Source: Ficedula albicollis
Taxonomy: Eukaryota > Chordata > Aves > Passeriformes > Muscicapidae
Reading direction: 5' to 3'
DNA: 64,000 bases
Assembly: GCF_000247815.1 (NCBI RefSeq)
Contig: NC_021676.1
Span: 5,361,948 to 5,425,947 of the forward strand
A program made the translations under genes and the position numbers. The notes under the pieces were generated by a model. The model had not been told where the DNA came from, made no database searches, and saw only the letters and a program-made list of their open reading frames with translations. Below, one piece after another: positions 12,986-26,480 of this stretch; position 1 is the stretch's first letter, and every line of letters starts with the position of its first letter.

Positions 12986-14816
12986 ACCTCACATGTGCCG
13001 TGCTGCCACAGGAGATTTTGACCCGAAATCTGGGAACCAATCACTTCCCAGCAGAGAAGATGCAAAGTGAGGAGCTCACCTCAGTCCCTCACACAAGTTG
13101 GACCGTGCCAGGCCTCTGTTACATTAAATCAGGAAACAGCAAATGGACACTGCTTGATTTAGATCCTCATCTAACTTCTCTTCTGCCTCACGTGGGGGAA
13201 AGAGCTTGGTGGGAAGCAGGAGCATTGGGCAGCACTGGGTTTGCCGTGCCTGATCCCCTGCAGCTGCTCAGGGTGAGTTCATTATCTCCTTAAAGCAGGA
13301 ATTCCTATTTTTACAGGGTCATTAGCAGGCTGATGGAAACATGGAGTGAGCAGAAACCCAAATATTTAGGCAGAGCCACAAAGCTCTTCCCAGAGCCAGC
13401 CCTGCAGCAAACACTGGTGGTTTTGGGGTGATACATTTTTCCTGAGGGATTAATTGGAATAGCTTGGAGTGAGCTTTGCCTTGTGCTTGCACATCACTCT
13501 GCAGGGCAGAGCAGCCCTGACAAGCAGCAGTGGGGGGCTCTGGCCTTGCTGAGCTGTTCCCAGCCCTGCAGGGATGATGGAATTGCTGTGTGCTGGAGCG
13601 CAGAGCTTGGCTGGGACAAGCTCTCAGCTTTTGGGTGGCTGTAGGTTTCCCCCCATGGATGTACTCCAGTGTTGCTACCAGGCTAGGAGAGTGGCAAAAA
13701 GGATGCAGCAACAAACTTCCTTCAGGCAGCAGAGGAAAAAAAGCCCTTTATTAAAGGAACAAACTACATTTTTACAGATTAGGTCGTGGAACTGAGGATA
13801 GACTTGATTCCATTGTTCAAGGAAGGCAACACCCTTTGTCACATCTCTCATGCAACCTGCAGGTGCTTATCTTTTATTATTAACTCTTTCTCTTGCGTTT
13901 TCTTTGAGCAGCTTGAGAAAATCCAAGGCTGCTTTTCCCTGGCTTTTACCAGTACCCACACTCCAGGGCTGGGGATGATTCTGTGCAGCCTCCTCTGGCT
14001 CGTGGATGCTCATGGCAGCAGAGCAGGTGCCAGCCCAGCTCACACACTCCAGATTTAATAAAAATCCACAGCGCTGCTGCTGAAAAGCCTGAATCAGTCT
14101 AGCCCTGCTTGATCTCCCCCTCCCTTTCAGCCTCCCCAGCTAATAATGGGCACATGGAAGTGATTAACAGAGCCTCGTGTGGCTGGTCCTTGTTGTTTGT
14201 GCTCCCTCAACGTGAGCTTTATCTCCCAGCACGAGGGGGACGTGTTTGGCACACTGGACTTGTTGCCTTTGCCAGCTGCAGGGAGAGCACCAGCTCCTCC
14301 CCACGCCCCTGGAGCAGGGAATCTCTCATTTTCTCCTGCTGATAGATGTGTGGCTCTAGGAACCAAGATAGGCTCAGGCTTTGCCTGCTCTGTGCAGTCT
14401 TTGTGTCGCTTCTCCTTTGCTGAGCACTGCCTGAGGTGGGTTTAATCTTGAGCGCGTTTTGTGACCCTCAGCGTCCTGCTCAGCCAACCCTGCTGGATCC
14501 GTGTCAAATGCCAAAATTGAGGAGAGAGGGGAAAATCAATGAAAATCTTAAAAAAAACTTTCCATTAAGAAATCCGTTAAGAACTTTCCGTTAAGAAATC
14601 TCATTTTCTTTGACAAACAGTTACTAGAAAGTTGGAGCTGGGCTCCACGTTCTGTCCAGCTGGCAGCCAGTTCACAAAGTCAGCCAGAAATTGTTTGGAA
14701 ACCCTGTTATTGACAACAGTAACCATTAACACACCCAATGAGCTGAAAAATAATGCAGATATGGGCGAAAATAAACGCAGGGCATGCGTCTGTTTTGTGG
14801 AAATTAAGGGAAATTA
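12986..14816. other. intergenic, unassigned; possible LTR-like patch
   Basis: No coding region is supported. 13680-13880 (with 'ccctttattaaaggaac') resembles repeat-derived sequence but has no defined ends. Confidence 0.3.
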
Positions 14817-14932
14817 AGAATCATGGAATCACAGAACGGTTTGGGTTGGAAGGGAAGTTAAAGCTCATCTTCTTCCAACCCCTTCCACTATCCCAGATTG
14901 CTCCAAGCCTTGTCCAACCTGGCCTTGTAGGA
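14817..14932 (-). mobile_element. CR1 LINE 3'-end fragment, reverse orientation
   Basis: Begins on the plus strand with 'atcatggaatcacagaacgg' and continues 'ggttggaagggaagttaaag', then 'ttgtccaacctggccttg'. This is the reverse complement of the CR1 3' end. Confidence 0.85.
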
Positions 14933-15790
14933 CTGAAAATATGGAATTATGAAGATGGTGAGGAGCTTGGGTGGATCTCACCCAGTTCAGATCTTGGTTA
15001 AGTTCTACCAACCTTTTTCCTTTTCTACCTTCTTTGACCCAACTTACTCCAAACCCTTCTCAGCTGAAGAGCAGCCCCCTGGAAGGGCTGCTGGCACGGC
15101 TGGGTCTCCTGGGGATTGTTTGCATAACTTTGGATGTGCTCTTTAGGTCTGGAGAGCTTGTTTTGATCTTTGTTTGAATAATACTTGGAGTGTTGATCCA
15201 TGACGTGGTTTCCTACAGCCTCCAAAGAGGTACAGGATAATAAAAAATACATTGTTTGGTTTAGGGGTTTCTTTAATTAATTCTTTAATTAATTCTTTAA
15301 TTTCTGTCTTTAGGCCAGCTCTGCCAAAGCCACCACTAAACCCTGTCCCCAAGTGCCACATGTCTTCTAAACACACAAAGGGCATTTTGTGGCAATTGTA
15401 ATATAACTTAAATTACTTGGTTTATCTTTCTTTGTGGTTGGAAGTCTGGGAGCCTTTGGGCATTTCCTAAATCCATTAATTTATGGGAAGATCACCACTG
15501 AGTGATTGGGAGCTGAGGAAAATCCTCTCAACGTGAAAAGCCGAACCCAAATGCAGAGACTGAAGCAAATGCTCATTAAAATGGTTCTGTTTTCCTTTCT
15601 GATTCCTGTGTTTCTGGGAAAGAAGTTAGGAATTGTCAGTTAACAATCCATTAAAATGGTGGCAGAGATTAAAGCACAGGGTATCATCACATCCATCCTC
15701 TCTCCCTGTTCTGAGCTTTCCACCTTGGAGTGGTGGAAACCCCCCATTTCCAGCCCCATTTCCTTGGAGTTTAACCAAGCACAGCTTCAC

Positions 15791-15950
15791 CACCTGGGGG
15801 TGTTGTGGGGATTCTCCCTCCAGGGATGCACCTGCTAGGAAATCCAAGGAAATCTGGCAGGACCCCACAGCACCTGGGGGTGTTGTGGGGATTCTCCCTC
15901 CAAGGATGCACCTGCTAAGAAATCCAAGGAAATCTGGCAGGACCCCACAG
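15791..15950. repeat. 80-bp tandem duplication
   Basis: Two head-to-tail copies, 15791-15870 and 15871-15950, both starting 'cacctgggggtgttgtgggg' and ending 'gaccccacag'. They differ at only a few positions (for example ccagggatg versus ccaaggatg), so the event is recent. Confidence 0.95.
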
Positions 15951-17015
15951 TATGGGAAGAAGAGGTGGCCCAGCTTCTCAGCACGTTGTACAAAGACACA
16001 CAGGTGTGTGAGGACTAATGGCATGTGCCCACCAAAAAACCCCTTTTCCTGTCTGTTGGACCACAAAACCCAGGCAGAAGAAACACCTGGGACACCAGGG
16101 CTTGTTTTTCAGGTTGATGAAAGAGGAAAGGAGCAGTTTTACCACGAAGACAACACATCCCAGCAGCACCCAGGTCAGCACACATCTCTTAAGCTCCACT
16201 CTTTGTGCAAAATCACAGTGGGCTGAAGTTGTACTTTTGTTTAGAAATGATAAATGGCAGAGAAATGCGCCCACCAGAGAGCTCTGGTCTGATCTTTGGG
16301 TTCTTCCACGTGATCTGACCCCAGCCACAAAGCACAGGAGCTGATATTTGGAATATTTGGAATATCCAGGGAATGCCTGGAGTGGTCTTGTCCAAGGCAG
16401 ACCCACAGCTCATTCAGTGGGCCAGCAGTGAGCCACAAAGATCCTTTCCATGAATAAAAAAAAAAAAGAAATCATCCCATTTCTGTATCAGCATAAGATT
16501 TAGTCCCTCTCCTTGTTATGAGCAACTGTTTGACTCTGTGCAAGGAAGTGATCAGGTATTCTGGAAATTCAATTAATTCCCTGGGTGACAGGGTATTCCT
16601 AAAACAAGGAGTTAAACTTGTTTCCTTTTCCTTTGTTTTTCAGCTCATTTTCATTGTGTCCAGAGCATAGCTGAGATAAGCTCTGCAGTAAACACACATC
16701 AGGACCAGATTCTGCTAGGAAACATATTTTTGTCCTTTTTTTCCCCTCAAACCAGGGCTTTAACTGGATCCTTGTCTAATTCTCAAGGTCATTGTTAAAT
16801 ATTTTAAATAGTTGGTGAAATGCCAAACTATTTTCATTGCCTGAAGTTTTCTCCTTGGAGAATGCTTGCAGACAAGGAAATGTGTCATCTTCAGCAGTTG
16901 TGTCAAAGAGAAACCTGCCTTGACAAGCATTTTTGTGACTCAGGAACTTGACTGAAGTTTTATTTATATTGAATAGAACCAAGTGTCTTGGCATGTATTT
17001 AATCACCAGCAGCAG

Positions 17016-17063
17016 AATTTAATTTAATTTAATCTAATTTAATTTAATTTAATGTATTTAATC
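17016..17063. repeat. (TTTAA)n microsatellite
   Basis: A run of 'atttaatttaa' pentamer units with one 'ctaat' variant. Confidence 0.85.
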
Positions 17064-17934
17064 TCTGCAGCAGGACTGTGGTTATTATAGGTTTTATTTA
17101 TTAGGGAAAATGGTTTTGTTGCTGTGTTTTGCATTAAAATCTGGGCTGAAACCAGCACCAGGCTTTAGATGTGCCTGGATGAAGCAGGGGAAGCCCTGAT
17201 GGCCCCTCCTGCTTAGGGCACATTCCCTCTCCAGGGACATCCACAGGGCTGGGGTAGGCAAGTGGGACAAATGGAGAGAAAAGTGGATTTTTCCTTCTTC
17301 ACATTCCCCAGGCAGGGCAAGAGCTCCTTGGTGGTTCAGGTCAGACCTGAGTCTTGCCACAGCTTGGTTTTATCTTTTCTCAATTTCATCCTGGGAAAAA
17401 AAAAGGAATTAAGATCTTTCTGTGACATCCTTTCACCATCACTTTCCTTGAGAAAGGAGCTGAGGGAGCTTAAATGAGGTTGGAGTTTGCACCAGGCCTG
17501 TGCTCTGGACTGAGAGTTGAGACTGATCAAAAATGCACAAAAGATGAATTTATGGTTGCTCTGATTGGGAATTCTGATTTGCTCAGAGGATGGAGCAACC
17601 AGAACTTTCCAAAGCTGGATTATGAACAGGTGAGACATTTGTGTTCCTTTTGTGAGAGCAAGGGAGCATGATCAGTCAGAAAAGAAATTAACTTGACCAA
17701 AACCAGTTATTTTTATTTCCTTCCAAGCCCTGATTTTGATTTCTGCAGGTGAAACCCCAAAGTCTCTGGAAGCATTGGGCATTATCCCTGTTACAGGGCT
17801 GGGCTGGGCTTCATTCCCATTGGTTTTTCCATGAAAAAAAATCTGGTCAGGTGTTGGCACAGCTGCCCAGGGCAGAGGTGGAGTCCCCATCCCTGAAGGA
17901 TTTAATGTGTTTTATCTTTTTATCTCAGTCTCAT

Positions 17935-19187
<1,253 letters not shown>

Positions 19188-21291
19188 AACCAGCAATAGA
19201 GATGATTTTAGGGAAGTATCAGTGGGGACATTATTTCTTTATGATCTCTTCTCTGGCCCCCTCAATATTTGTTTTACACAGCTGCCTCCAACATCTGCTT
19301 TTCATCTCTGCTCTCTGTCCATGTAGGTATTCAGAAATGCCTTCCTTCTTGCAGCTGCTCATTGTGCCTCCTGCCTTGTCAATGAAATGTGCAGATAATT
19401 GAATTTAAAAATCACTTAAAAACAGGTCATCGAGTCTTTTACACCCAAATAATTAAAGGAATAATAGCTACCTTCCACACAAGGGAAGATGGGGAAAAAG
19501 AGCAGGATGAGCCTGAAATTTCTGAGGAATCTGAAAAGAGGCTGAAGCAATTCTGTAGTTCCAGTTTGAGGTGTTTTCCCACCTTTTTGCTGGATGGATT
19601 TTAAGCTGTTTCCCAGCCCTTGTCTGAGCAATTACTGGAGCAATTACTTGGAGCAATCAGGTGCCAAGTGGGGTTCAGCCTTTGAGCCCAGGATCCACCT
19701 CTGGAGCTCTGGGACTCCTGGGAGAGCAGCTCTTGGGGTCAAGCATCCAGCCCTGGTGCCACAAACCCCTGATTCCTTGGCTCTTGGTGTCATGGTTGGC
19801 ACGAAAATATCACAGTCCTGGCACGGCAGGTCCTGGCAGCTTCACCCCCTGGGATGGGGGGGCTGCAGGAGTGGGGGTTTGCAGTTTTTCCATCCCACTT
19901 TCAGCCTGAAACGCTCTCCCTCCTCCCTCCTCCCCGGGACACGCGGGGTTGTTGCTCTTGGATTAAGGAGCTGCAGCTCCGAGGCTTTTCTCAAAAGCAA
20001 ATACAACTTTTGACCCCGGTGAGGAGCAGATTTTGCCTGGATCCAAGGTCAGCAGCTCCACGAGGCTCCTGAAGCCTCCTCCCTCTCATTCTCACTGCAG
20101 CCTCCTCGGAGAAAAAAACCTTTTTCTTCACAGAAAATCCCTCTCCTTTTGATGTTTTCCCCACTCTTTTTTATTTATCTCCTTGGGCAAAGCTCTCCCT
20201 TGGAGTAACACCCCTCCACACTGCAGTATCTGTGTGTCCCTGGGGCTGAGCTTCTCCTGCATCTTGGGTCAGCCACAGAACAGGCAAATCTGCATTTCCT
20301 CATGCAGGTGATCAACAGTGAGGTTTGGAGCCCCAAGACTGAAAATTGGGCAGAAAATATTCCCAGGCTCAGAAGCATAACCCACCTTTCAGCCCAGAGG
20401 AAAAATGGGGTTTGCATCCCTTTCTCCTCCTCCTCCTGTTTTTTTTTTCCCCCCTTCTCTTTCTCAGAGTTAGGGCAAACAGACCATCATAAGGAAAGGA
20501 GACTGGAAAAAAGCTGTCAGGTTATGGCTCTGATGTCTAAAAGGTGTAGGGCATTTTAAGAAAAGGAACAAGGAGCAGAACTGGGGCCAGGTGGGACCAA
20601 GGTCCCCAAGCCCTGGAGGTCCCCAAAGCAGCCCTGAGGGGAGCCCCAAGGTCAGTGTCCACCTGGATTCACATGCCCTGGTTTTGTTTGGCAGGCAGAG
20701 GAAAATCTCCCGTGCTTCTGCTTCTGGCTCCATCTGAAAATGTAAACTATGGTAAAGTATCTGCTTATAGTGTGACCTCTTCACTTGAGTGGGGGTTCTG
20801 TTCTGGGGTGAATTCCAGCTAACCATGGTGTTTACAAGGAAAATGCCTTTTTTTGGTGTTCTCATGCCCATTAAAAATCCTTGGGGGAGAGACTGGAGAG
20901 TTTTCGTGACTCACCCAGGGAAGATGAAAGTATAAATATTCCTACTCCACTGTTTCAAAAAAAAAAAAAAACGAATAAAGAAATTAACTAAAATCAATTT
21001 TAAATATTGTTTGGTACCTCCTGTGGTGAGTTTTAAACCAGTGAGGTGCTGGGTTTTCCACCCAAACTCAAACAAGAACGAACTCAGCCCTGCCAGGGCT
21101 TGGAGCTGGCAAGAGGTTGGGTGCCCCAGGTCATCATTTCTAAATTCCAGGAGGGATTTAGCCCAGTTTGGGTCGGGGCTGGGCAGGATGGACAAAACCC
21201 GAAGGGTTGTGGCTCCCCACTGTGGCAAGAGCACGAGTTGGGCTGGGGAATGTGCCAGAGGAGCAGCCCTGGGTGCTGAGCTTGGAGCTGC
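19188..21291. other. intergenic, unassigned
   Basis: No coding region is supported. An A14 run lies near 20957-20970 without an identifiable parent element. Confidence 0.35.
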
Positions 21292-21405
21292 TCGGGAAGG
21301 TGATGGAAGGGGCTTGGAGCAGCCTGCTCTAGGGGAAGGCATCCCTGCACCTGGAGGAGGTGAATTAGACGATCTTTAAATTCCTTTCCAACAGAACCGT
21401 TCTGT
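21292..21405 (+). mobile_element. degraded CR1 LINE 3'-end fragment
   Basis: 'ggcttggagcagcctgctct', then 'gatctttaaattcctttcca', ending 'ccgttctgtgg'. It is more diverged than the other copies. Confidence 0.65.
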
Positions 21406-22134
21406 GGTGGGCACTGGGAGTTGCAGCCCCTGGGAGCTCCAGCTGCTGTTCCAGGAGCTGCTTCTGCACAGGGCTGGGGGAATGGCAGTTCCTGTGGGGG
21501 ACAGGCAGAGTCCCACACTTCCCCATGGTCACCAGGCTCTGTAAACAAACTTCCCTGTGCCTGGAGACAGATCAGAGCCCGGGACTCCATCCCTCTGCTC
21601 CTCAGCACGCCCAGGGAAAAGCCAAGAGCAATACATTTATGGAATCCAAACATCCCAAATGCGAGTTATTTACACTGCTGACGCCAAAAGGAGAAGCTTC
21701 TGGTTTGGATGCCTGTGCAGCCTAATCTCAGGAAAACACGGGGGTCAGTGTGAGGGAAAGGAAGGAATCAAAATGTTCAGTGTGTCACCCCCAGTCAGAG
21801 TCCTGGTCCACCCCTGTCACATCCTCACACAAAGCTCAGCTCTCCAGGAGCAGCCTCCAGAGCCAGCCCTGCACACACAGTCCCATTTTCCCTAATTCTG
21901 CTGCAAGGTGTCCATCCAGGACAGCTCCAGGGGGCTGCAGAGCAGCGCAGGGCTCTTGTCCTGCCTCAAACCATCCTGGGCACAAAGCAGTGGACAAAGA
22001 GCCCCCGGGGGATTTATTCGGCAATTGCTCCGTGCAAGGGAGAGGTCCCAAAACAATAAAGGGGAATTGTGTGGCCACTGAAAGGTGGGTTTGGCAAACA
22101 GGTGTGGGGCTGGCTGTGATCTGTGTCACGTTGT
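21406..22134. other. intergenic, unassigned
   Basis: No coding region is supported. Overlapping short frames here share no codon bias or recognisable motif. Confidence 0.35.
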
Positions 22135-22395
22135 GGGGGTCACACGCTGGTCCCTTGGGAAGAGACCTTAAAGCCCATCCAGCCCCGCCCTGCCATGGGA
22201 CACCTTCCACTAGCCCAGGTTGCCCTGTCCAGCCCGGCCTGGGACACTTCCAGGGATCCAGGAACAGCCACAGCTGCCCTGGGCACCCTGTGCCAGGGCC
22301 TCCCCATCCTCCCAGGGAAGAATTTCATCCCAATATCCCACCTAACCCTGCCCTCCTTCATCCTAACGCCATGCCCCCTTTGCCCAAATTCTCCA
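22135..22395 (-). mobile_element. CR1 LINE fragment, reverse orientation
   Basis: Plus-strand text 'gaccttaaagcccatccagc', 'ccatgggacaccttccacta', 'gggacacttccagggatcca' and 'tgccagggcctccccatcct' is the reverse complement of the CR1 3' half. Confidence 0.9.
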
Positions 22396-22446
22396 CCACG
22401 CGCCAGAGCAAAGCAGGTTTTTTTGGGCTGGTTTGATCCCTCTCTC

Positions 22447-22460
22447 CCAGCAGAGGGCAC
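22447..22460 (+). promoter_or_regulatory. consensus CTCF-binding site
   Basis: CCAGCAGAGGGCAC fits the vertebrate CTCF core CCASYAGRKGGCRS at every position. It lies in a GC- and CpG-richer patch (22395-22670) just past a CR1 fragment. With uniform bases, about 0.03 such matches would be expected by chance on both strands of this window. Occupancy cannot be judged from sequence. Confidence 0.5.
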
Positions 22461-23489
22461 GATGTGCAAGCGAGAGCGGGGATCCCCGGCCAGGAGCGAT
22501 TCCAGGGATGATGCTGCGAGCGGGAACAAGAGCCAAAACCCCTCAGATGGGACGGTGTGTGTGGGGGTGGCCAGGGCCACTCACTGCTCCCAGCCCAAAC
22601 ACCTTCCTGCACTTTGGAGAGCGCTTGGTTTCGTTATTAAACACCCCCGGAGGTGCTTTAAGTGACATTCGTGGAAGCAGCTGTGAATTCAAGAAAATGG
22701 AGCCAGCATCTGTTAGAAGAAACCAAATCACCCCTAATTTTCCGGAATTTTGATCTCGAAAGAGCAGCATTTCCCAAAAACGTTCAATGTCTTCTAAAGT
22801 GATTTACTGCAGGGAGCAAACCCATCTCCTCAATCCAATCAGCTCTGTGGGTGGTGTGAGCTCCAAATCCAAGTGTCTGGATTATTGATGCTTCAGAAAA
22901 CTCATCTCTAAAAATGACTTAGTTGTAGAAAAATACTTTCCTGTGCGAGTCTTTCCTTTCCCCTGGATCATTATGAAATTTTCTTTGAAAGAGTTTTCCC
23001 AGCAAAAGTAGGAGGAAAGTTCCCTTCTTGCCTTAATCATTAAGTAAAGTAAACATGCTGTGTAACCTCAGCTCTAATTTAAGGATTTTGGTCATTCCTA
23101 AGACATGGGAATTCCTCTTTCGTAGGCACCATTACATATCTGCTCCAAAAATTCTTTTATTTAATCTTTCTGCTCACATGGTGCTGCTGCTCCAGGATGA
23201 AGTGATGAAGTCCTAGCTGACACTCACTTACAAGCAGTGAAAGATAAACCACTTTTCTTCCAAGAAGCAAAGTTTACACAAAGCCCATGTCCTGGGAGAG
23301 CCTCTTGTGAGAGGGAAATGCCTTCCTTCAGCTGCCCCATGCCAGCTGTGATCTGCCCATCCCTGTTCCCTTCGGAATTCCCTGTTGCAGGGACGGGTGC
23401 CTCTCCCTGCAGCCCAGAAAAGGCTTTTGTGCTCCTGGAAAGGATGGAATGGGGGTTTGGTGCAGGAAATAGCTCCAAGATAAACACAG
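22461..23489. other. intergenic, unassigned
   Basis: No coding region is supported. The first 200 bp are CpG-richer than the surroundings; the rest is AT-rich. Confidence 0.35.
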
Positions 23490-23665
23490 GAGGTCCAGAG
23501 AAGCTGTGGCTGCCCCTGGATCCCTGGAAGTGTCCGTGGTTGGATGGGGCTTGGAGCAAGCTGGGATAGTGGAAGGTGTCCCTGTTTATGGCAGGAGGAA
23601 GATCAGATGACCTTTAAGGATCCTTTCCCACCCAAACCACTCCATGATTTTGTGATTCCAAGCTC
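23490..23665 (+). mobile_element. CR1 LINE 3'-end fragment
   Basis: 'agagaagctgtggctgcccc', 'gatccctggaagtgtccgtg' and 'gggatagtggaaggtgtccc', ending 'ccatgattttgtgattcc'. Confidence 0.85.
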
Positions 23666-24889
23666 TTGGCAAGAGCAGATTCTGAGCTCTTTTGCAGAGA
23701 ATGATCTGACCCCACAGCCACAGCTCCATCAACCACCAAAGTCAGCCAAAAAGACTCAGGGAATCGTATCCAAGTGGAAAATAAAAACAGCTCGTGTGCT
23801 TTAGCTGAAGTGTAGAGAAGCCCTCGTTATTTCAAGGATTTGGGAACTTCAGATGAGGCTGTGAACAAAGGGACTGCAGGGTCTGTCCTTGACTGCAAAG
23901 TGCTTTGGGTGTCCCAGCCATGCAGATCTCTCTGAGCCTGGTGCTCTGTCCCAGAATTTCCTTGTGGAGCATCTCCTTCCCTTCCAGCCTGACCACTGCC
24001 ACAGCCCCCAGCTGCTCTCAGGAGGGACATTGGGTCAGATCATCGAGGTTGAAGGGATCTCCAAGATCACTGAGTCTAACCCGAGCTGCTCCATGTGCAG
24101 AGGTGGCACCAGCCAAGGGAAAGCCAAAGGCTGCTCATTGTCCTGGGAAATCTTCCTCCCCTGGGTGTGCACAGGACAGCTCTTGGCCCTGGAGGGCAGC
24201 AGGAAGGGCTCACAGCTCCCATGAGCAGCACAGTAAAACCACCAGCACCCCTGGGTCTCCCCTGGTGGCTTTCTGCTGACAGGGGGAACTCTTCCCTTTA
24301 TCAGCTCCATCATCCTGTGCAGGGTTTTGTTTCCTCTCCGTCTGCGAAGGTGATCAGAAGTGGGGCTGAGGGGGATCAGCTGCCAGGAACTGCACCACTG
24401 CAAAACTGTGAATTTGCTGAGATAAGACAGGAGATAGAACATCCCCTGGTGTCACTGGGTTCTCTCTGTTAACCAAGGAGCCAAATGTGGTCTAAACATT
24501 CACTATAAAAACCTTGCCAACTGGGCTGTAGCAAAATAATTGTCTCCTCTAGATCTTTCTAGCAGAATCTCAGCAAAAATACATCAGCAATGCCCAGGCT
24601 TTAGCAAAATAGATTTTTATTAATTACAGCACTTCAAGTAACATTTCATTTCTCCTGGAAGTGTCTCACTTCTGGTTTCAGGAGCAAGAACAGGTTATCA
24701 CAGTGCATCAGGTTATTAGGACATCCTTCCTGCTGACCAGCTTTGACTGGGAATGTTCATCCAAGGGTTTAATTGACTTGATTACATTTCTGCTCTGCTT
24801 TTACTGATTCCCCAGCCCTTGGCAGAGCTTGCCTTTCAGTCCCCTGAGAAGCAAAGTCGGCACTCAGCTGCTGGTGCTGCAGCCACGAG
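23666..24889. other. intergenic, unassigned
   Basis: No coding region is supported. A short reverse CR1-like remnant may lie at about 24040-24085 ('atcgaggttgaagggatctc'). Confidence 0.35.
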
Positions 24890-25495
24890 CTGGGGATGGC
24901 AGAAAGATCTGGGAATGGCACAAGGATTTGGGGATGGAAGAATCACCTGGGGATGGCAGAATGACCTGGGAATGGCAGAATCATCTGGGAATGGCACAAG
25001 GATTTGGGGATAGAAGAATCACCTGGGAATGGCAGAATGACCTGGGGATAGCATAAACATCTGGGAATGGCACAAGGATTTGGGGATGGCAGAATCACCT
25101 GGGGATGGCAGAATCACCTGGGGATAGCATAAACATCTGGGAATGGCACAAGGATTTGGGGATGGCAGAATCATCTGGGGATGGCAGAATGACCTGGGGA
25201 CGGCAGAATGACCTGGGAATGGCAGAATCATCTGGAAATGGCAGAATAATCTGGGATGGCAAAATGATTTGGGAATGGCAAAATGATTTGGGAATGGCAG
25301 AATCATCTGGGAATGTCAGAATTATCTGGAAATAGCAAAATGATCTGGGGATAGCAGGAAGATCTAGGGATGGCACAAGGATTTGGGGATGGCAGAATCA
25401 TCTGGGGATGTCAGAATGACCTGGGATGGCAGAAAGATCTAGGATGGCAAAATGATCTTTGGGTGGCAGAAACATCTGGGGATGACAGAATGTCT
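24890..25495. repeat. ~20-bp minisatellite of about 30 units
   Basis: Degenerate head-to-tail units of 19-21 bp with core 'ctggggatggcagaatcac' and a variant 'ctgggaatggcacaaggatt'. The variants recur in blocks, pointing to higher-order duplication of several units at a time. Frames across it on both strands are repeat artefacts. Confidence 0.95.
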
Positions 25496-26480
25496 GGCAG
25501 AAACTCAGTGTCTCCTCACCACAGTCTGTACCTGGAGCTCCTGTGTGAGGTCAGCAGGATTTGGAAGTGCCCATGGCCATGTGTGCACTGGGCAGTGTCA
25601 GAGGCATCTGGAGTACTTTGTTCTTTGCTGATAAAATCCCAGAGTGTGGAGGAAATCCCAGGAATCAGCAGCTAGGGAACAGCTCTCACACATCCACCCA
25701 AGCCCTAGTGAGGTCAGAAGGACACTGGTGGCTGTGATCTCCCACACCACTGCCAGGGGAGGTGGGACAGCTCTGCTAACCCAAACAAACCCCCCCCTGC
25801 TCTAAACCCACAGCCGTGGAGGCGCTGGGTTTGTTCTGGGTGCAGTACATGGAACCTCCACACAGGGGGGTTCTCAAACTCTCTCTCCCAGGGCTGGAGC
25901 AAACAGCTGCATTGCAAAGGATGTGAGAGAAGCTGTTTTGTGCTTTGCTGTGACAATCTCCCAAGAGCAGCTCTGGGAAGGTTCCAAGGTGTAGCATCTC
26001 AGCCCAGCTCTGTCCCAGGAGCTCTCCAGGTGGGGCTGATGCCCTGAGCCCACCTTGGACATCTTGGTGCTCACCTTGTCTCTCCATCCCACTGCACTGC
26101 CTGGGATCACCTGGGTTAGGAATATTTTAGGACATAGATCCTGTCTTCAGTAAACAACTACACAACTCTTGGCTCAACAGATCCCTGAGGAAGCCTTTAA
26201 GCACCCTTTTGATATAAAAAATAGTGGGGTTGGTTTACAACCATGAAATGTCTTTTGTTTCACCTCTATGGTGGATAAAGTCTAAATAAACACACACCAG
26301 CTGTGTTGTCTCAATGCCAAGGGGCTCCTCAGCCCCAAACTCTCCTCAATAACAGCTGGACAGCACCAGGATCAGGAAGGTTTAGATCCCTGGTGAGCCT
26401 TGGTCCTGGTCATTGAACAGTGGTTTGGAATTGCACTGAAGGGTCTTGTGCTGCCCCAGCATTCCCAGAAGGAGCACATC
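25496..26480. other. intergenic; 3' flank of the minus-strand gene at 26481
   Basis: Nothing here continues the receptor-like frame: in the first ~150 nt past its stop, no minus-strand frame adds a further membrane segment. I see no AATAAA on the minus strand close to the stop, so the transcript end is not defined. Confidence 0.4.

Larger units (their letters stand above)
14933..17934. other. intergenic with small simple repeats
   Basis: No coding region is supported. It holds three 'ctttaattaatt'-type units (about 15270-15303), an 80-bp tandem duplication (15791-15950) and a (TTTAA)n tract (17016-17063), and is otherwise unassigned. Confidence 0.4.

Noticed and set aside
21750..22436. 228-codon plus-strand frame
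   Set aside because: Its second half is antisense CR1, and no family is recognised.
25019..25376. Repetitive frames on both strands
   Set aside because: Translations of the ~20-bp minisatellite.
24890..25495. CRISPR-like regularly spaced repeats
   Set aside because: Units are contiguous and degenerate without unique spacers, and the DNA is clearly avian.
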